DNA of 64,000 bases from contig NZ_JAERQK010000001.1 of the NCBI RefSeq assembly GCF_017912535.1, forward strand, positions 62,001 to 126,000, read 5' to 3'. The notes beneath the pieces were generated by a model. It was not told where the DNA came from. It searched no databases and worked only from the letters and a program-made list of their open reading frames with translations. This DNA comes from Motiliproteus sediminis (GTDB taxonomy: Bacteria; Pseudomonadota; Gammaproteobacteria; Pseudomonadales; Balneatricaceae). A program made the translations under genes and the position numbers. Positions 8,374 through 16,265 of this stretch are shown in pieces; the first letter of the stretch is position 1; every line of letters begins with the position of its first letter.

Positions 8374-9132
8374 TTGACCCAGTTTCGTCCGTGCATCGAC
8401 CTGCATCAGGGGCAGGTGAAGCAGATCGTCGGTGGTAGCCTCAATGACCAGGGCGCCGACACCAACTTTGTCAGCACCCATGGCGCTGCTTATTACGCCG
8501 ATCTCTATCGTCAGCACGGGTTGACCGGGGGGCATGTGATCGCCCTGGGGCCGGGCAACAAGGAACAGGCGCTGCAGGCGCTGGCGGCCTGGCCGCAGGG
8601 GCTGCAGTTTGGTGGCGGGATCAACCCCGGTAACGCCGCCGAGTTTCTCGAAGCCGGCGCCTCTCACCTGATCGTGACCTCCTACCTGTTCGAAGGTGGC
8701 CAGTTCTCCTGGCAGCGGCTGGAGCAGATCAAGGCTGCAACCGGCAGTGAACGGCTGGTACTGGATCTCAGTTGCCGCCGTACCGCCGATGGCTGGCGCA
8801 TCGCCACCGATCGCTGGCAAACGGTCACCGAGCTGGCGATCACCGCCGATACTCTGCGTGAGCTGGAATCCCACTGCGCCGAATTTCTGATTCACGCTGC
8901 GGACGTTGAAGGGCTGCAGGGCGGTATCGATCAGGAGCTGGTCCAGCTGCTCGGTGAGCACTGCCGCATTCCGGTGACCTACGCCGGCGGCGCCCGGTCG
9001 CTGCAAGACCTGCAGCAAGTGGCCGATCTTTCCGGCGGCAGGGTGGATCTCACCATCGGCAGCGCACTGGATATCTTTGGCGGCAGCGGGGTGACACTGG
9101 CGCAGTGTATCGACTGGAACCGGGCGCAATAG
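8374..9132 (+). CDS. hisA: HisA, eukaryotic-type (HIS6-like) ribotide isomerase
   Basis: A 252-residue TIM-barrel protein that interconverts ProFAR and PRFAR in histidine synthesis. It resembles the eukaryotic HIS6 branch, not ordinary bacterial HisA: it begins MTQFRPCIDLHQGQVKQIVG and has GADTNFVSTH, FGGGIN, FEGGQFSW and YAGGARSL blocks. The first catalytic Asp is D9 (CIDLH); the second is in IHAADVEGLQGG. I chose a TTG start at 8374, eight bases after GGAG, because it matches the family N terminus; earlier in-frame starts add unrelated residues. It follows hupV by 89 bases with no other his gene near, and whether it complements or replaces a standard HisA cannot be told here. Confidence 0.8.
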   Translation: MTQFRPCIDLHQGQVKQIVGGSLNDQGADTNFVSTHGAAYYADLYRQHGLTGGHVIALGPGNKEQALQALAAWPQGLQFGGGINPGNAAEFLEAGASHLIVTSYLFEGGQFSWQRLEQIKAATGSERLVLDLSCRRTADGWRIATDRWQTVTELAITADTLRELESHCAEFLIHAADVEGLQGGIDQELVQLLGEHCRIPVTYAGGARSLQDLQQVADLSGGRVDLTIGSALDIFGGSGVTLAQCIDWNRAQ

Positions 9133-9419
9133 GGTGCTCGGCGGCGCCGCCCTTGATTCGGTCGCAAAAGGCCTTTAAGTTCTCAGAATCGACCGGGTGA
9201 ATGGCCGCTCCCGCGGCCAATGGCCAACAGGAAGAACCGAGCATGGATTGGCCTTTCCTCATACATTCAGTACGCGCCATGGGTCCATCTCCCGATACCT
9301 CTGTTATCGGGCCTTGCGCCTGTTTTTTTCGAACGCAGGCTGACGAGGCTACAGAAAGCAGCGGTATTTCAGCAGGTCGTAATCGCTGTATTTGAGCGCG
9401 ACTGAAACAGTGGTGCACC
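9133..9419 (+). other. Non-coding stretch between hisA and integron material
   Basis: No convincing gene in either strand. It holds a 7-bp hairpin at 9291-9311 (CCCGATA / TATCGGG) and, after another 10 bases, a run of seven T, which is too far away for a classical terminator. It could be the degenerate remains of an integron leader or integrase region, since an attI-like block begins right after it; no IntI-like residues remain. Confidence 0.5.
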
Positions 9420-9465
9420 TGAAAATAATTATTATGAGGCCTTTGGCCTCATAAACGGGCTGTTA
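9420..9465 (+). repeat. Palindromic attI-like block, copy 1
   Basis: A 46-bp block with the perfect 23-bp palindrome TTATGAGGCC-TTT-GGCCTCATAA (9432-9454), followed by ACGGGCTGTTA. A second copy lies inverted at 39047-39094, and the two agree at about 40 of 47 positions. In both copies the similarity stops right after CTGTTA, and each is followed by an AT-rich gene in the same relative orientation. That break corresponds to the G^TT point where integron integrases join cassettes, so I read the block as an attI-like or preceding attC-like site. Confidence 0.6.
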
Positions 9466-9483
9466 ACTGCATAGGAGGGATTC

Positions 9484-10335
9484 GTGCACTTTTTCTACAT
9501 GGATGAAAGTGGCTGTACTGGAGCCAATCTTGAAGATGCCAATCAACCTATCTTTGTTCTTGGTGGTATCTCTGTCGCAGATCAAAAGTGGAATAACACC
9601 CAGACATCCTTTTCAAAGATCATAAGCAGCTATTTCGAAGGGAAAGTCCCAGAAAATTTCGAGCTTCATTCGCTTGAATTGCTTAGCCCAAAAGGTGAAG
9701 GGCCATTCGCCGGTCACGATATAGAAAAGCGGCTTCAACTTGTCAGGGATGTATTGGGGTTGTTAGATGATCTTGGCCACGATGCCTTCTTCTACGCGAT
9801 TGAAAAAGAGGTATTAAATGGCCGGGAGTGTGACTTCGATTTTCCTTTTGACTATAAAACACCGTATCTATGCTCCTTTGATTATCTCGTGACCTACATA
9901 AATTGGCATGTGAAGAAAAACTTAGGGCATACAGCCAGAGGTTTAATAGTTCTTGATGAGAAAGATAATCTTCATGCAGATATAGAGCGAATAGTTCATA
10001 ACCGAAGATTTGAAGGCGCAGCGACCAATCGGGTGAAATGGATTGTAGAGTTCAGTTACCCTGTAGACTCAAGAAAGAACCCTATGATTCAAATGTCAGA
10101 CTTAGTTGCACTATGTCTGCGCAGATTTCTGGAAATAGATAAAGGCTACAGAGACAAGTGGCCTGTTGTTGTAAAGACATTTTACGCTGAGTGCTACAAA
10201 ACCATTGATTCTCGCGTCAGGAGAAAAAAGATAGTCGAACGCACCGGAAAGAAGTCAAAAAACCTAAATGATTTTATGACAGAAATTCAGTGCAAACCCC
10301 GTACACGCTGGAAGAGTCACTATGGCGTGCAGTAA
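9484..10335 (+). CDS. DUF3800-family protein in an integron cassette
   Basis: A 283-residue protein with a GTG start after AGGAGGG. The FYMDESG motif (residues 4-10), the LIVLDEKDN segment (about 155-163) and QMSDLVALCLRRF (about 203-215) are the acidic landmarks of DUF3800, a family with an RNase H-like fold and probable nuclease activity, frequent in mobile and defence contexts. The tail is Lys/Arg-rich. Base composition is much more AT-rich than its neighbours, pointing to transfer. It sits between an attI-like block and an attC site, the geometry of a gene cassette. The molecular role is unproven. Confidence 0.8.
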   Translation: MHFFYMDESGCTGANLEDANQPIFVLGGISVADQKWNNTQTSFSKIISSYFEGKVPENFELHSLELLSPKGEGPFAGHDIEKRLQLVRDVLGLLDDLGHDAFFYAIEKEVLNGRECDFDFPFDYKTPYLCSFDYLVTYINWHVKKNLGHTARGLIVLDEKDNLHADIERIVHNRRFEGAATNRVKWIVEFSYPVDSRKNPMIQMSDLVALCLRRFLEIDKGYRDKWPVVVKTFYAECYKTIDSRVRRKKIVERTGKKSKNLNDFMTEIQCKPRTRWKSHYGVQ

Positions 10336-10339
10336 AGCA

Positions 10340-10410
10340 GTTAACAAGACCAGCCAGAGGGACAGCCAAACCGCTACGCGCTTTGTCTGCCCCTGCTGGA
10401 GGCGTTAAAT
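10340..10410 (+). other. Integron attC site
   Basis: A 71-bp imperfect palindrome bounded by GTTAACA and the canonical core GTTAAAT (10404-10410). Inner arms CCAGC (10350) and GCTGG (10395) pair. AGGG-x-CAG pairs with CTG-x-CCCT, and CAAA pairs with TTTG around a CGCTACGCG apex. It begins five bases after the DUF3800 stop, and the next gene's ATG overlaps the core site. This is textbook attC geometry. Confidence 0.85.
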
Positions 10411-10846
10411 GCCGATGAATAATATCGTAGCCTTCAACATAGCAGTCGCCGAAATATTCGGTCAGTGCTACAGGGAATTCCCAATCCGAGTGACCATTTC
10501 AAAAATGGATGTAGGCATTGGAATCAAAGAAGCAATGGGGGACGACCCGGATGGTTATTTCGATCTTTCTGAGATCGAATATCAGATTGCAGAGGAAGCT
10601 ATGGAGTGGCTAATACAGGCTGGCTATTTATGGTGTAAGAACCCTGGTCGCCCAATCAGTTTCGAGGGTGTAACGTTAACCCCCTAAGGTCTTGAAGTCT
10701 TTAACGCTGTACCTGATGAGCTTCAATCTAATGTGTCTTTGGGAGAACAACTGAGCAAAGGGATCAAGGCGCTGGGGAAAGACACAGCATCTACAGCCGT
10801 TAAAATAAGGTTAACATACGGTGCCAAAATGGTTATCGGCACTTAA
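10409..10846 (+). pseudogene. Cassette gene of unknown function, interrupted by an in-frame stop
   Basis: The first 92 codons read MPMNNIVAFNIAVAEIFGQC and end at TAA (10685). The same frame then continues for 52 sense codons (GLEVFNAVPDELQSNVSLGE and on) to a TAA at 10844, which itself runs into the TTAACAAG of an attC-like site. Continuity of frame, composition and style (VTLTP-x-GLEVFNAVP) shows one 145-codon gene with one nonsense codon, most simply AAA (Lys93) to TAA. No signal peptide. I do not recognise the family; the EIEYQIAEEAMEWLIQAGYL segment resembles a winged-helix-like helix pair. A shortened 92-residue product could still be made. Confidence 0.7.
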
Positions 10847-10990
10847 CAAGTGACGGCGGCCCTCCCGTCAACGCACAGCCCAACTGCGGTGGGCTCGGTC
10901 CTTCGCTGCTATGCAGCAGCCTCTCCTTAGCAGAGCGCTAGCTGGGACAAACAATACCCTGGGCCGATAACGGGCGGTTGACGGTAACAA
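10843..10990 (+). other. Degenerate or long attC-like, hairpin-rich region
   Basis: Begins TTAACAAG at the stop of the cassette gene, exactly as the canonical attC does after the DUF3800 gene. CCGTCAAC (near 10865) is matched by an inverted GTTGACGG (10977-10984), and GCTGC-TAT-GCAGC sits centrally. No clean GTTRRRY core closes it, so it is either a decayed attC or an attC fused to local sequence. The rest up to 11054 shows no gene. Confidence 0.4.
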
Positions 10991-11054
10991 CAGCGCAGCC
11001 GCCCGGTCAGTCTCCTATCCTATGTTGTCAGGCAACTCCGGAGTCAGTATCGGC

Positions 11055-11465
11055 ATGCACCCTGTTATCCAGCAACATCCCACCGGCTGTGGCATCGCTG
11101 CTAGCGCACTGCTGGCCGGCGTCGGTTATGCCGAGGCGAAGGCGGTTGCCAGCGCGCTGGGGATCGATGCCTCGGACCCGGCGCTGTGGTCGGATCCGAA
11201 CTCCGTTCGCCGGCTGTTGCGGCAACTGGGCGTGGCACTCGCGCCCGACCAGACCCCGTTCGACTCCTGGGAGCATCTGCCGGACAAGGCGCTGCTGGCG
11301 ATCAAGTGGCGGATGGAGGGTGACAGACCCTTCTGGCACTGGGTGGTTTTTGTGCGCGACGGTGACGGTGCACGGGTGCTGGATTCGAAGGCGTCGCTGA
11401 AGTCCAACGTTCGCCGGGATTTCGGCCGGATAAAACCCAAGTGGTTTATCGAGGTGTGCGGCTGA
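11055..11465 (+). CDS. C39-like papain-fold protein
   Basis: A protein of about 136 residues. IQQHPTGCGIAASALLAGVGY near the N terminus carries a Gln-x(6)-Cys arrangement like the oxyanion Gln and nucleophile Cys of C39/papain-like peptidases. WHWVVFVRDGDGARVLDSK supplies the His and following Asp. These fit the compact C39-like domain seen in ABC exporters and stand-alone proteins. No signal peptide or membrane segment. The ATG at 11055 follows GGAG by about 10 bases; an in-frame ATG at 11022 would add 11 residues. It borders the integron material but its composition is like the chromosome. The substrate is unknown. Confidence 0.6.
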   Translation: MHPVIQQHPTGCGIAASALLAGVGYAEAKAVASALGIDASDPALWSDPNSVRRLLRQLGVALAPDQTPFDSWEHLPDKALLAIKWRMEGDRPFWHWVVFVRDGDGARVLDSKASLKSNVRRDFGRIKPKWFIEVCG

Positions 11466-11797
11466 TATCGCGCTTAGTTGCTGCCTCTGCTTGTTGCTTG
11501 CCCCCGTTTTCTCTGTGATTACCGCGCTCCGCGTTACCCTAGGCTCTGACTAATCCGTCAACTGAACGCAACCAACCCAACCCAACCCAACCAGGCCGTG
11601 CCGGCGCGGCAGGGGGCTGGCGCGATATATGCTGCAAATACCGAGTGTAACGCTAGGTATTATTCTGGCATTAATAAAATCAAGTTGTTAGCAAGAGTGA
11701 TCTATCCCGACCACAACAAGAATCGCTCCGTTGTGGCGCCGTGGTTACCGGTTCGCACTACGGCGGTGCGTCTAACGGGGCAATGGAGGACGTAATC
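11466..11797 (+). other. Non-coding stretch with an AACCC mini-repeat
   Basis: About 330 bases without a convincing gene. At 11570-11592 there is a short tandem array of AACCC units (about four). An AT-rich patch (11640-11700) could hold the promoter for the small gene downstream, but no clear -35/-10 pair stands out. Confidence 0.5.
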
Positions 11798-12058
11798 ATG
11801 CTGACGTTTAAAGATTGTGCCGATTACTGCGATCTGTCCGATGACGAGATCCAGGGGCTGCTGCAGGGCACTCATGTATCACCAATCGAGGTGTGTGCGC
11901 TGGTGCAACAGTACGCCGATGACCCCAGGGAGTGCCGCAAGATGGTGGGCTTTCTGCAGGAGTATCTGGAGAAGGTTGAACGCCAGGCCGACGCCAAGCG
12001 TGCCCATGAGGTGCACCAGGCGATCAACCACTTTGTTGCCAATCACCCTATGATCTGA
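11798..12058 (+). CDS. Small acidic protein of unknown function
   Basis: An 86-residue, mostly helical protein beginning MLTFKDCADYCDLSDDEIQG, with two cysteines spaced C-x3-C and a further DPRECRKM segment. No signal peptide or membrane segment, and no family recognised. ATG 11798 follows GGAGG at a good distance; the in-frame ATG at 11783 overlaps that site and is unlikely. It faces pfkA tail to tail with only 17 bases between the stops. Confidence 0.65.
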   Translation: MLTFKDCADYCDLSDDEIQGLLQGTHVSPIEVCALVQQYADDPRECRKMVGFLQEYLEKVERQADAKRAHEVHQAINHFVANHPMI

Positions 12059-12075
12059 CCCGCAGGTCCAGCCGC

Positions 12076-13089
12076 TCAGATACTACGGCGCAGCACCGCC
12101 GCCAGATCGGTCACTCCGGGCGGCAGGGTCTTGCTTTTGCCGGCGACGTCGGTGAGCGGCACCTGTACCAGCTGGTGCCGGGCGATGCCGAGCATGATAT
12201 TGGAGTCGCCGGCGAGCAGATGGCGGATCGCCATGGCGCCCAGATAAGAGGCCAACATGCGGTCGTGCCCGGTGGGTGCGCCGCCCCGTTGGGTGTGGCC
12301 CAGTATACAGACCCGCGGTTCCAGCCCGCGCTCAATCAAGGACTGGGCCAGCGCCTGGGTGCGCCCCGGCACGGCGCCCTCGGCCACCAGCACCAGACTG
12401 CTGCTCTTGCCGGCCCGGTGGCTCTTGACCAGTTCGTCGTAGAGCCAGTCCGGGTCGAACTGGTTTTCTGGCGTCATTACAAACTCGGCCCCACCGGCGA
12501 TGCCGGCGTAGGCGGCGATAAAGCCGGAATTGCGTCCCATCACCTCTACCAGAAACAGGCGATCGTGGGAGTTGGCGGTATCGCGGATGCGGTCGATGGA
12601 ACCGAGGGCGGTGTCTACAGCGGTGTCAAAACCGATGGAATCCTCGGTACCGTAGATATCGTTGTCGATGGTGCCTGGCAGGCCGATCACGGGGAAGCCG
12701 GTTTCCTGTTGCATCAGCATGGCGCCGGTCAGCGAGCCCTCGCCGCCGATCACCACCAGTGCCTCGATACCGGCATCCCTGAGCTGCTCAACCGCTTGCC
12801 AGCGTACCGCCGGATCGCGAAACGCATCGCAGCGGTCGCTTTTCAGTATGGTGCCGCCCCGCTGCAGGATATGCGCTACTGCGCGAGTGCTGAGGGGGCG
12901 GACGTCGCCCTCCACCAGGCCGCTGTAGCCGCGCTGAATACCAAAAATATCGACATCTTCGCTGTGGCCCGTGCGCACGATCGCGCGGATGGCGGCGTTC
13001 ATTCCCGGTGCGTCGCCACCGCTGGTCAGTACCGCGATACGGTTGAAATCACATTTTTTGGGGAGTGACTGCAGTCCGAACATGAACAC
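12076..13089 (-). CDS. pfkA: 6-phosphofructokinase, ATP-type
   Basis: A 337-residue PFK converting fructose 6-phosphate to the 1,6-bisphosphate. It has AVLTSGGDAPGMNAAIRAIV (ATP loop), GGEGSLTGA (residues 115-123), the catalytic PGTIDNDI block (D142) and VEVMGRNSGFIA for substrate binding. Gly after GGE (not Asp) predicts ATP rather than pyrophosphate as donor. The usual GGDGS Asp is replaced by Glu, a conservative change at the Mg site. A short MFMFGLQSLPKKCDFN extension precedes the first strand. It stands alone, with no glycolytic neighbours. Confidence 0.9.
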   Translation of the reverse strand: MFMFGLQSLPKKCDFNRIAVLTSGGDAPGMNAAIRAIVRTGHSEDVDIFGIQRGYSGLVEGDVRPLSTRAVAHILQRGGTILKSDRCDAFRDPAVRWQAVEQLRDAGIEALVVIGGEGSLTGAMLMQQETGFPVIGLPGTIDNDIYGTEDSIGFDTAVDTALGSIDRIRDTANSHDRLFLVEVMGRNSGFIAAYAGIAGGAEFVMTPENQFDPDWLYDELVKSHRAGKSSSLVLVAEGAVPGRTQALAQSLIERGLEPRVCILGHTQRGGAPTGHDRMLASYLGAMAIRHLLAGDSNIMLGIARHQLVQVPLTDVAGKSKTLPPGVTDLAAVLRRSI

Positions 13090-13373
13090 GCCTCGTGGTG
13101 GTGATGCGGGGCCGGACGAAGTGGCCCGCGGTTAATTTACATTAGCATGAACCGTTGCAGCGGGGCAGGCCAGCTCCGTGCTTTGGCGCAAATTTGTGAT
13201 TGTTTTCAGTCGGCTAGCTGTTCTGTCTGGAAAGCCCTCGGGGGGCTTGCGTGCTTTTTGACCCCGCAGGGTAACGAATCGGCGTTCTGCGGCTCTAATA
13301 GCGCAAGGTCTGCCGCGGGCGGACTGTTGATGATCACTTGGGGCCGGCAGTGGCCGGCAGCATGAGGACAGCG
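13090..13373 (+). other. Divergent pfkA-msrB intergenic region
   Basis: No gene seen in 284 bases. A hairpin at 13232-13248 (AAGCCC / GGGCTT) is followed seven bases later by TTTTT (13255-13259), so it may be a weak terminator or part of a short transcript on the plus strand. The promoters of both divergent genes must lie here, but no clear box was recognised. Confidence 0.4.
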
Positions 13374-13820
13374 ATGAGTGACTACCGTAAAACCGACGAT
13401 GCGGTCGCCCGGCTGACGCCGGAGCAGTATCAGGTAACCCAGCAAAACGGCACTGAACGCCCCTTTACCGGTGCTTATACCGACCATACCGAGCCGGGGT
13501 TGTATGTGGATGTGGTCTCGGGCGAGCCGCTGTTTGTATCGACCGACAAGTACCACTCCGGTTGCGGCTGGCCCAGTTTTACCAAGCCGGTGGAGCCGGC
13601 CAATGTAACCGAGCTGCGCGATACCGGCCACGGGATGATTCGCACCGAGGTGCGCTCAACCCATGGTGACAGCCACTTGGGGCACGTATTCCCCGACGGT
13701 CCGTCAGACCGGGGCGGGTTGCGTTACTGTATCAATTCGGCGTCGTTGCGGTTTGTGCCGCGCGCGCAGATGGCAGCCGAGGGTTATGGGGCTTATCTGG
13801 ATCAGGTGGAGGGTGATTGA
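13374..13820 (+). CDS. msrB: Peptide-methionine (R)-S-oxide reductase
   Basis: A 148-residue MsrB that repairs methionine-R-sulfoxide with thioredoxin. It has [22 protein letters not shown] (resolving Cys64) and the catalytic [11 protein letters not shown] motif (Cys119). The two zinc-binding CxxC pairs of other MsrBs are absent, so it is the zinc-free type. No signal peptide, so cytoplasmic. ATG 13374 gives [19 protein letters not shown] and follows TGAGGA. The stop codon abuts the msrA start, indicating one operon covering both sulfoxide epimers. Confidence 0.93.
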   Translation: MSDYRKTDDAVARLTPEQYQVTQQNGTERPFTGAYTDHTEPGLYVDVVSGEPLFVSTDKYHSGCGWPSFTKPVEPANVTELRDTGHGMIRTEVRSTHGDSHLGHVFPDGPSDRGGLRYCINSASLRFVPRAQMAAEGYGAYLDQVEGD

Positions 13821-14318
13821 ATGACACAACGTGCGGTTCTCGCCGGCGGCTGCTTCTGGGGTATGCAGGAGCTGATTCGTAAACTGCCGGGCGTGGAGCA
13901 GACCCGGGTCGGCTATACCGGTGGTGATGTGGCCAATGCCACCTATCGTGATCACGGTACCCATGCTGAAGGGATCGAAATTCTGTTTGATCCGGCCCAG
14001 ATCAGCTATCGCCAGTTATTGGCGTTCTTCTTCCAGATTCATGACCCTACCACCTTGAATCGCCAGGGCAACGATCGGGGGCTCTCCTATCGCTCGGCGA
14101 TCTATTACACCGACGAGGAGCAGCGGCGGATCGCCGAGCAGACCATTGCCGAGGTGGATGCCTCCGGCCGCTGGCCCGGGCCTGTAGTGACCGAGCTGGC
14201 CCCGGCGGGTGATTTCTGGGAGGCGGAGCCCGAGCATCAGGACTATCTGCAGCGCTACCCTCAGGGCTACAGCTGCCACTTTCCCCGCCCCGACTGGGTG
14301 TTGCCGCCGTCGGACTGA
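13821..14318 (+). CDS. msrA: Peptide-methionine (S)-S-oxide reductase
   Basis: A 165-residue MsrA that reduces methionine-S-sulfoxide. The catalytic Cys11 is in [18 protein letters not shown], followed by [19 protein letters not shown] and HAEGIEI. The C-terminal [10 protein letters not shown] holds a probable resolving Cys. GCFWGMQ with Gln rather than Glu recalls the subgroup frequent in actinobacteria. Its ATG directly follows the msrB stop, so translation is likely coupled. Cytoplasmic. Confidence 0.93.
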   Translation: MTQRAVLAGGCFWGMQELIRKLPGVEQTRVGYTGGDVANATYRDHGTHAEGIEILFDPAQISYRQLLAFFFQIHDPTTLNRQGNDRGLSYRSAIYYTDEEQRRIAEQTIAEVDASGRWPGPVVTELAPAGDFWEAEPEHQDYLQRYPQGYSCHFPRPDWVLPPSD

Positions 14319-14339
14319 GTTGGTGGTAAGATCCGCGCC

Positions 14340-15944
14340 TCAGTCGACGGTTGCGGTCGCCTCCGGCGTGGTTCGCGTCGCCAGCCTGAGCAGAAAGCGC
14401 GCCCCGCGGGGGTGGTCGCTGTTGTTGGCCGCGCAACGCAGCTCGCCGCTCAGGCGCTGGGTCGACAGGTTGTAGGCGATATGCAGTCCCAGCCCGGTGG
14501 ACCCCTGATGGCGGCGGGTGGTGAAGAAGGGGTTAAACACTTTGGGACGGATCGTTTCGTTGATGCCGCGGCCGTCGTCGCGATAGTCGATCAGGGTGGT
14601 GTCGCCGTCGCTGCGTGCGCGGATGGTGATGGTGCCCCCCGGGCGTTCCTCGAAGCCGTGAATCAGCGAGTTCTGGATCAGGTTGGACAGAATCTGGTAC
14701 AGCGCGCCGGGGTAGCTGTAGAGCCGCAGATCCGGCGGGCAATCGATCTCGATCTGGGGCTGGCTCTGTTTTAACCGCGGTGCCATCGACAGCAATATCT
14801 CATCCAGATACTCCCCCAGCATGAAGTGGCGCGCCTGCTCGCTCGACTGGTCCGCAGAGACCTGTTTGAAGGCGTTGATCAACTGTGCGGCGCGCTTGAG
14901 GTTGGCGGTGATCAGGTCGCTGCTCTCCGCGGCGATGGCCACCAGCGGGTGCTGGTCCTGACGCTGCCGGAAGCTGACCGCCTGATCCTGCAGGTAGGAG
15001 GCTGCGGTCAGACCGATGCCGATCGGGGTGTTGATCTCGTGGGCAACCCCGGCGACCAGATTACCCAGCGCGGCCATCTTCTCCGACTCCACCAGCTGAC
15101 TCTGGGTGTTGCGCAACTGGTCGAGGGTGTTGCTGAGTTCGGTGTTGGCCTGTTGCAGTTCGCGGGTGCGCTGTTGAACCCGCGCCTCCAGGCGTTCGTT
15201 GAGCTCCGCCAGTGCCTGCTCCGCCTGAATTCGCTGGCTGATATCCTCCTTCAGGGATTCGCGCATGGTATTGATGGCGCTGACCACTTCTCCCAACTCG
15301 TCCCGCTGCTGGCGGCGGCGGGGCAGAACCAGAGGTTCATCGAGGGCGTGGGGTGTCAGCGCGCGGGCGTAGCGCGACAGCGTGCCCAGGTGCTGGGTCA
15401 CCAGCTTCCAGAAGATGTAGAGAATAAAGATCGACACCAGAAAGGTCTTGATCCCCTGGGTGGCAAAGATCACCAGCACCCGGTCCTTCAAATTGCGGTA
15501 CACCCGCTCCAGGCTGAACATCACCGTTAACTCGCCCAGGCGGTACTCCTCGCCCTCGGCGGTGGTGTGGCTGAGCGGGTAGCGCCGGGTCAGCAGCGGT
15601 GTGTCGGCGGCCGGTTGGCGGCCGGCGGTGAAACGTTCATCGAACTGGGTATCCAGCAGCAGGTACTGCAGGTCGGGTAGCTGCGACAGGCCGTCCAGTT
15701 GCGCGCGAATCCGCTCGTCGTTGATCAGCCACACCTGGCTGGCGATCTCGTTGAGCGAGGTGGCTTCCAGCTGGCGGATGCGATCCTCGATCAGTTCCAG
15801 ATCGTTGCGGTAATCAAGGTAGATCTGGGTGGCGGTGGAGGTGAGGGTGATGACCGAACTGAATAGCAGGATGTACGCCAACAGGCGCACTGCCAGCGGG
15901 TTCTCTTTTCGGTACTGTCGGAGTTGGTAAAGCCAGCGCATCAT
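14340..15944 (-). CDS. Membrane sensor histidine kinase (HAMP, HisKA, HATPase)
   Basis: A kinase of about 534 residues. One membrane helix near the N terminus (LLAYILLFSSVITLTSTAT) and a second near residues 160-185 bracket a periplasmic sensor of about 130 residues. HAMP, a long coiled coil (EARVQQRTRELQQANTELSN), HisKA with the acceptor His in LVAGVAHEINTP, and a HATPase domain (NLIQNSLIHGF, DDGRGI, STGLGLHIAYN) follow. I placed the start at ATG 15944, after AGGA; the next ATG is also possible, and an upstream GTG adds 13 poor residues. No response regulator is adjacent, so it is an orphan with unknown signal. It runs tail to tail with msrA. Confidence 0.88.
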   Translation of the reverse strand: MMRWLYQLRQYRKENPLAVRLLAYILLFSSVITLTSTATQIYLDYRNDLELIEDRIRQLEATSLNEIASQVWLINDERIRAQLDGLSQLPDLQYLLLDTQFDERFTAGRQPAADTPLLTRRYPLSHTTAEGEEYRLGELTVMFSLERVYRNLKDRVLVIFATQGIKTFLVSIFILYIFWKLVTQHLGTLSRYARALTPHALDEPLVLPRRRQQRDELGEVVSAINTMRESLKEDISQRIQAEQALAELNERLEARVQQRTRELQQANTELSNTLDQLRNTQSQLVESEKMAALGNLVAGVAHEINTPIGIGLTAASYLQDQAVSFRQRQDQHPLVAIAAESSDLITANLKRAAQLINAFKQVSADQSSEQARHFMLGEYLDEILLSMAPRLKQSQPQIEIDCPPDLRLYSYPGALYQILSNLIQNSLIHGFEERPGGTITIRARSDGDTTLIDYRDDGRGINETIRPKVFNPFFTTRRHQGSTGLGLHIAYNLSTQRLSGELRCAANNSDHPRGARFLLRLATRTTPEATATVD

Positions 15945-16091
15945 CTGCTCGGTTCCTGCGGTCGCGGCCGCATGGTAGCGCATTCCGGCGAGGGAACGAC
16001 ACTTTGCGACTCAGCGGCATTGCAGTGGGTTTAGCGCAAGGAGCTGCCGGAGTGGGTAAAAAAAGCCGGAAAGGCACGCAAGGAGGTGTTA

Positions 16092-16133
16092 ATGGCGCGT
16101 ATGGCGTACGCGCTGGCATCGCTGTCTATCTAA
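16092..16133 (+). other. Possible 13-residue leader peptide before the TRAP operon
   Basis: The 321-base gap (15945-16265) before the TRAP operon has no larger gene, but a near-perfect Shine-Dalgarno AAGGAGG (16080-16086) lies at ideal distance from an ATG opening MARMAYALASLSI and TAA. It could be a translated leader or a chance match. The ribosome site is much stronger than that of the transporter genes. Confidence 0.3.
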
Positions 16134-16265
16134 GATGCGTCCACCCTGTCGAAAACGGTCGGCCCGGCAGCAGTTGGGCGGTCGGCCAGCAATCGGTGTG
16201 TTAGGGGCGTCCGGCGCCATCACCCCGGCGGACATAAGAACCATAAGATTGATAAGGATAAAGCG

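Noticed and set aside
9133-9419. Search for an integrase remnant next to the first integron block
   Set aside because: No IntI-like residues found in either strand, so none is claimed.
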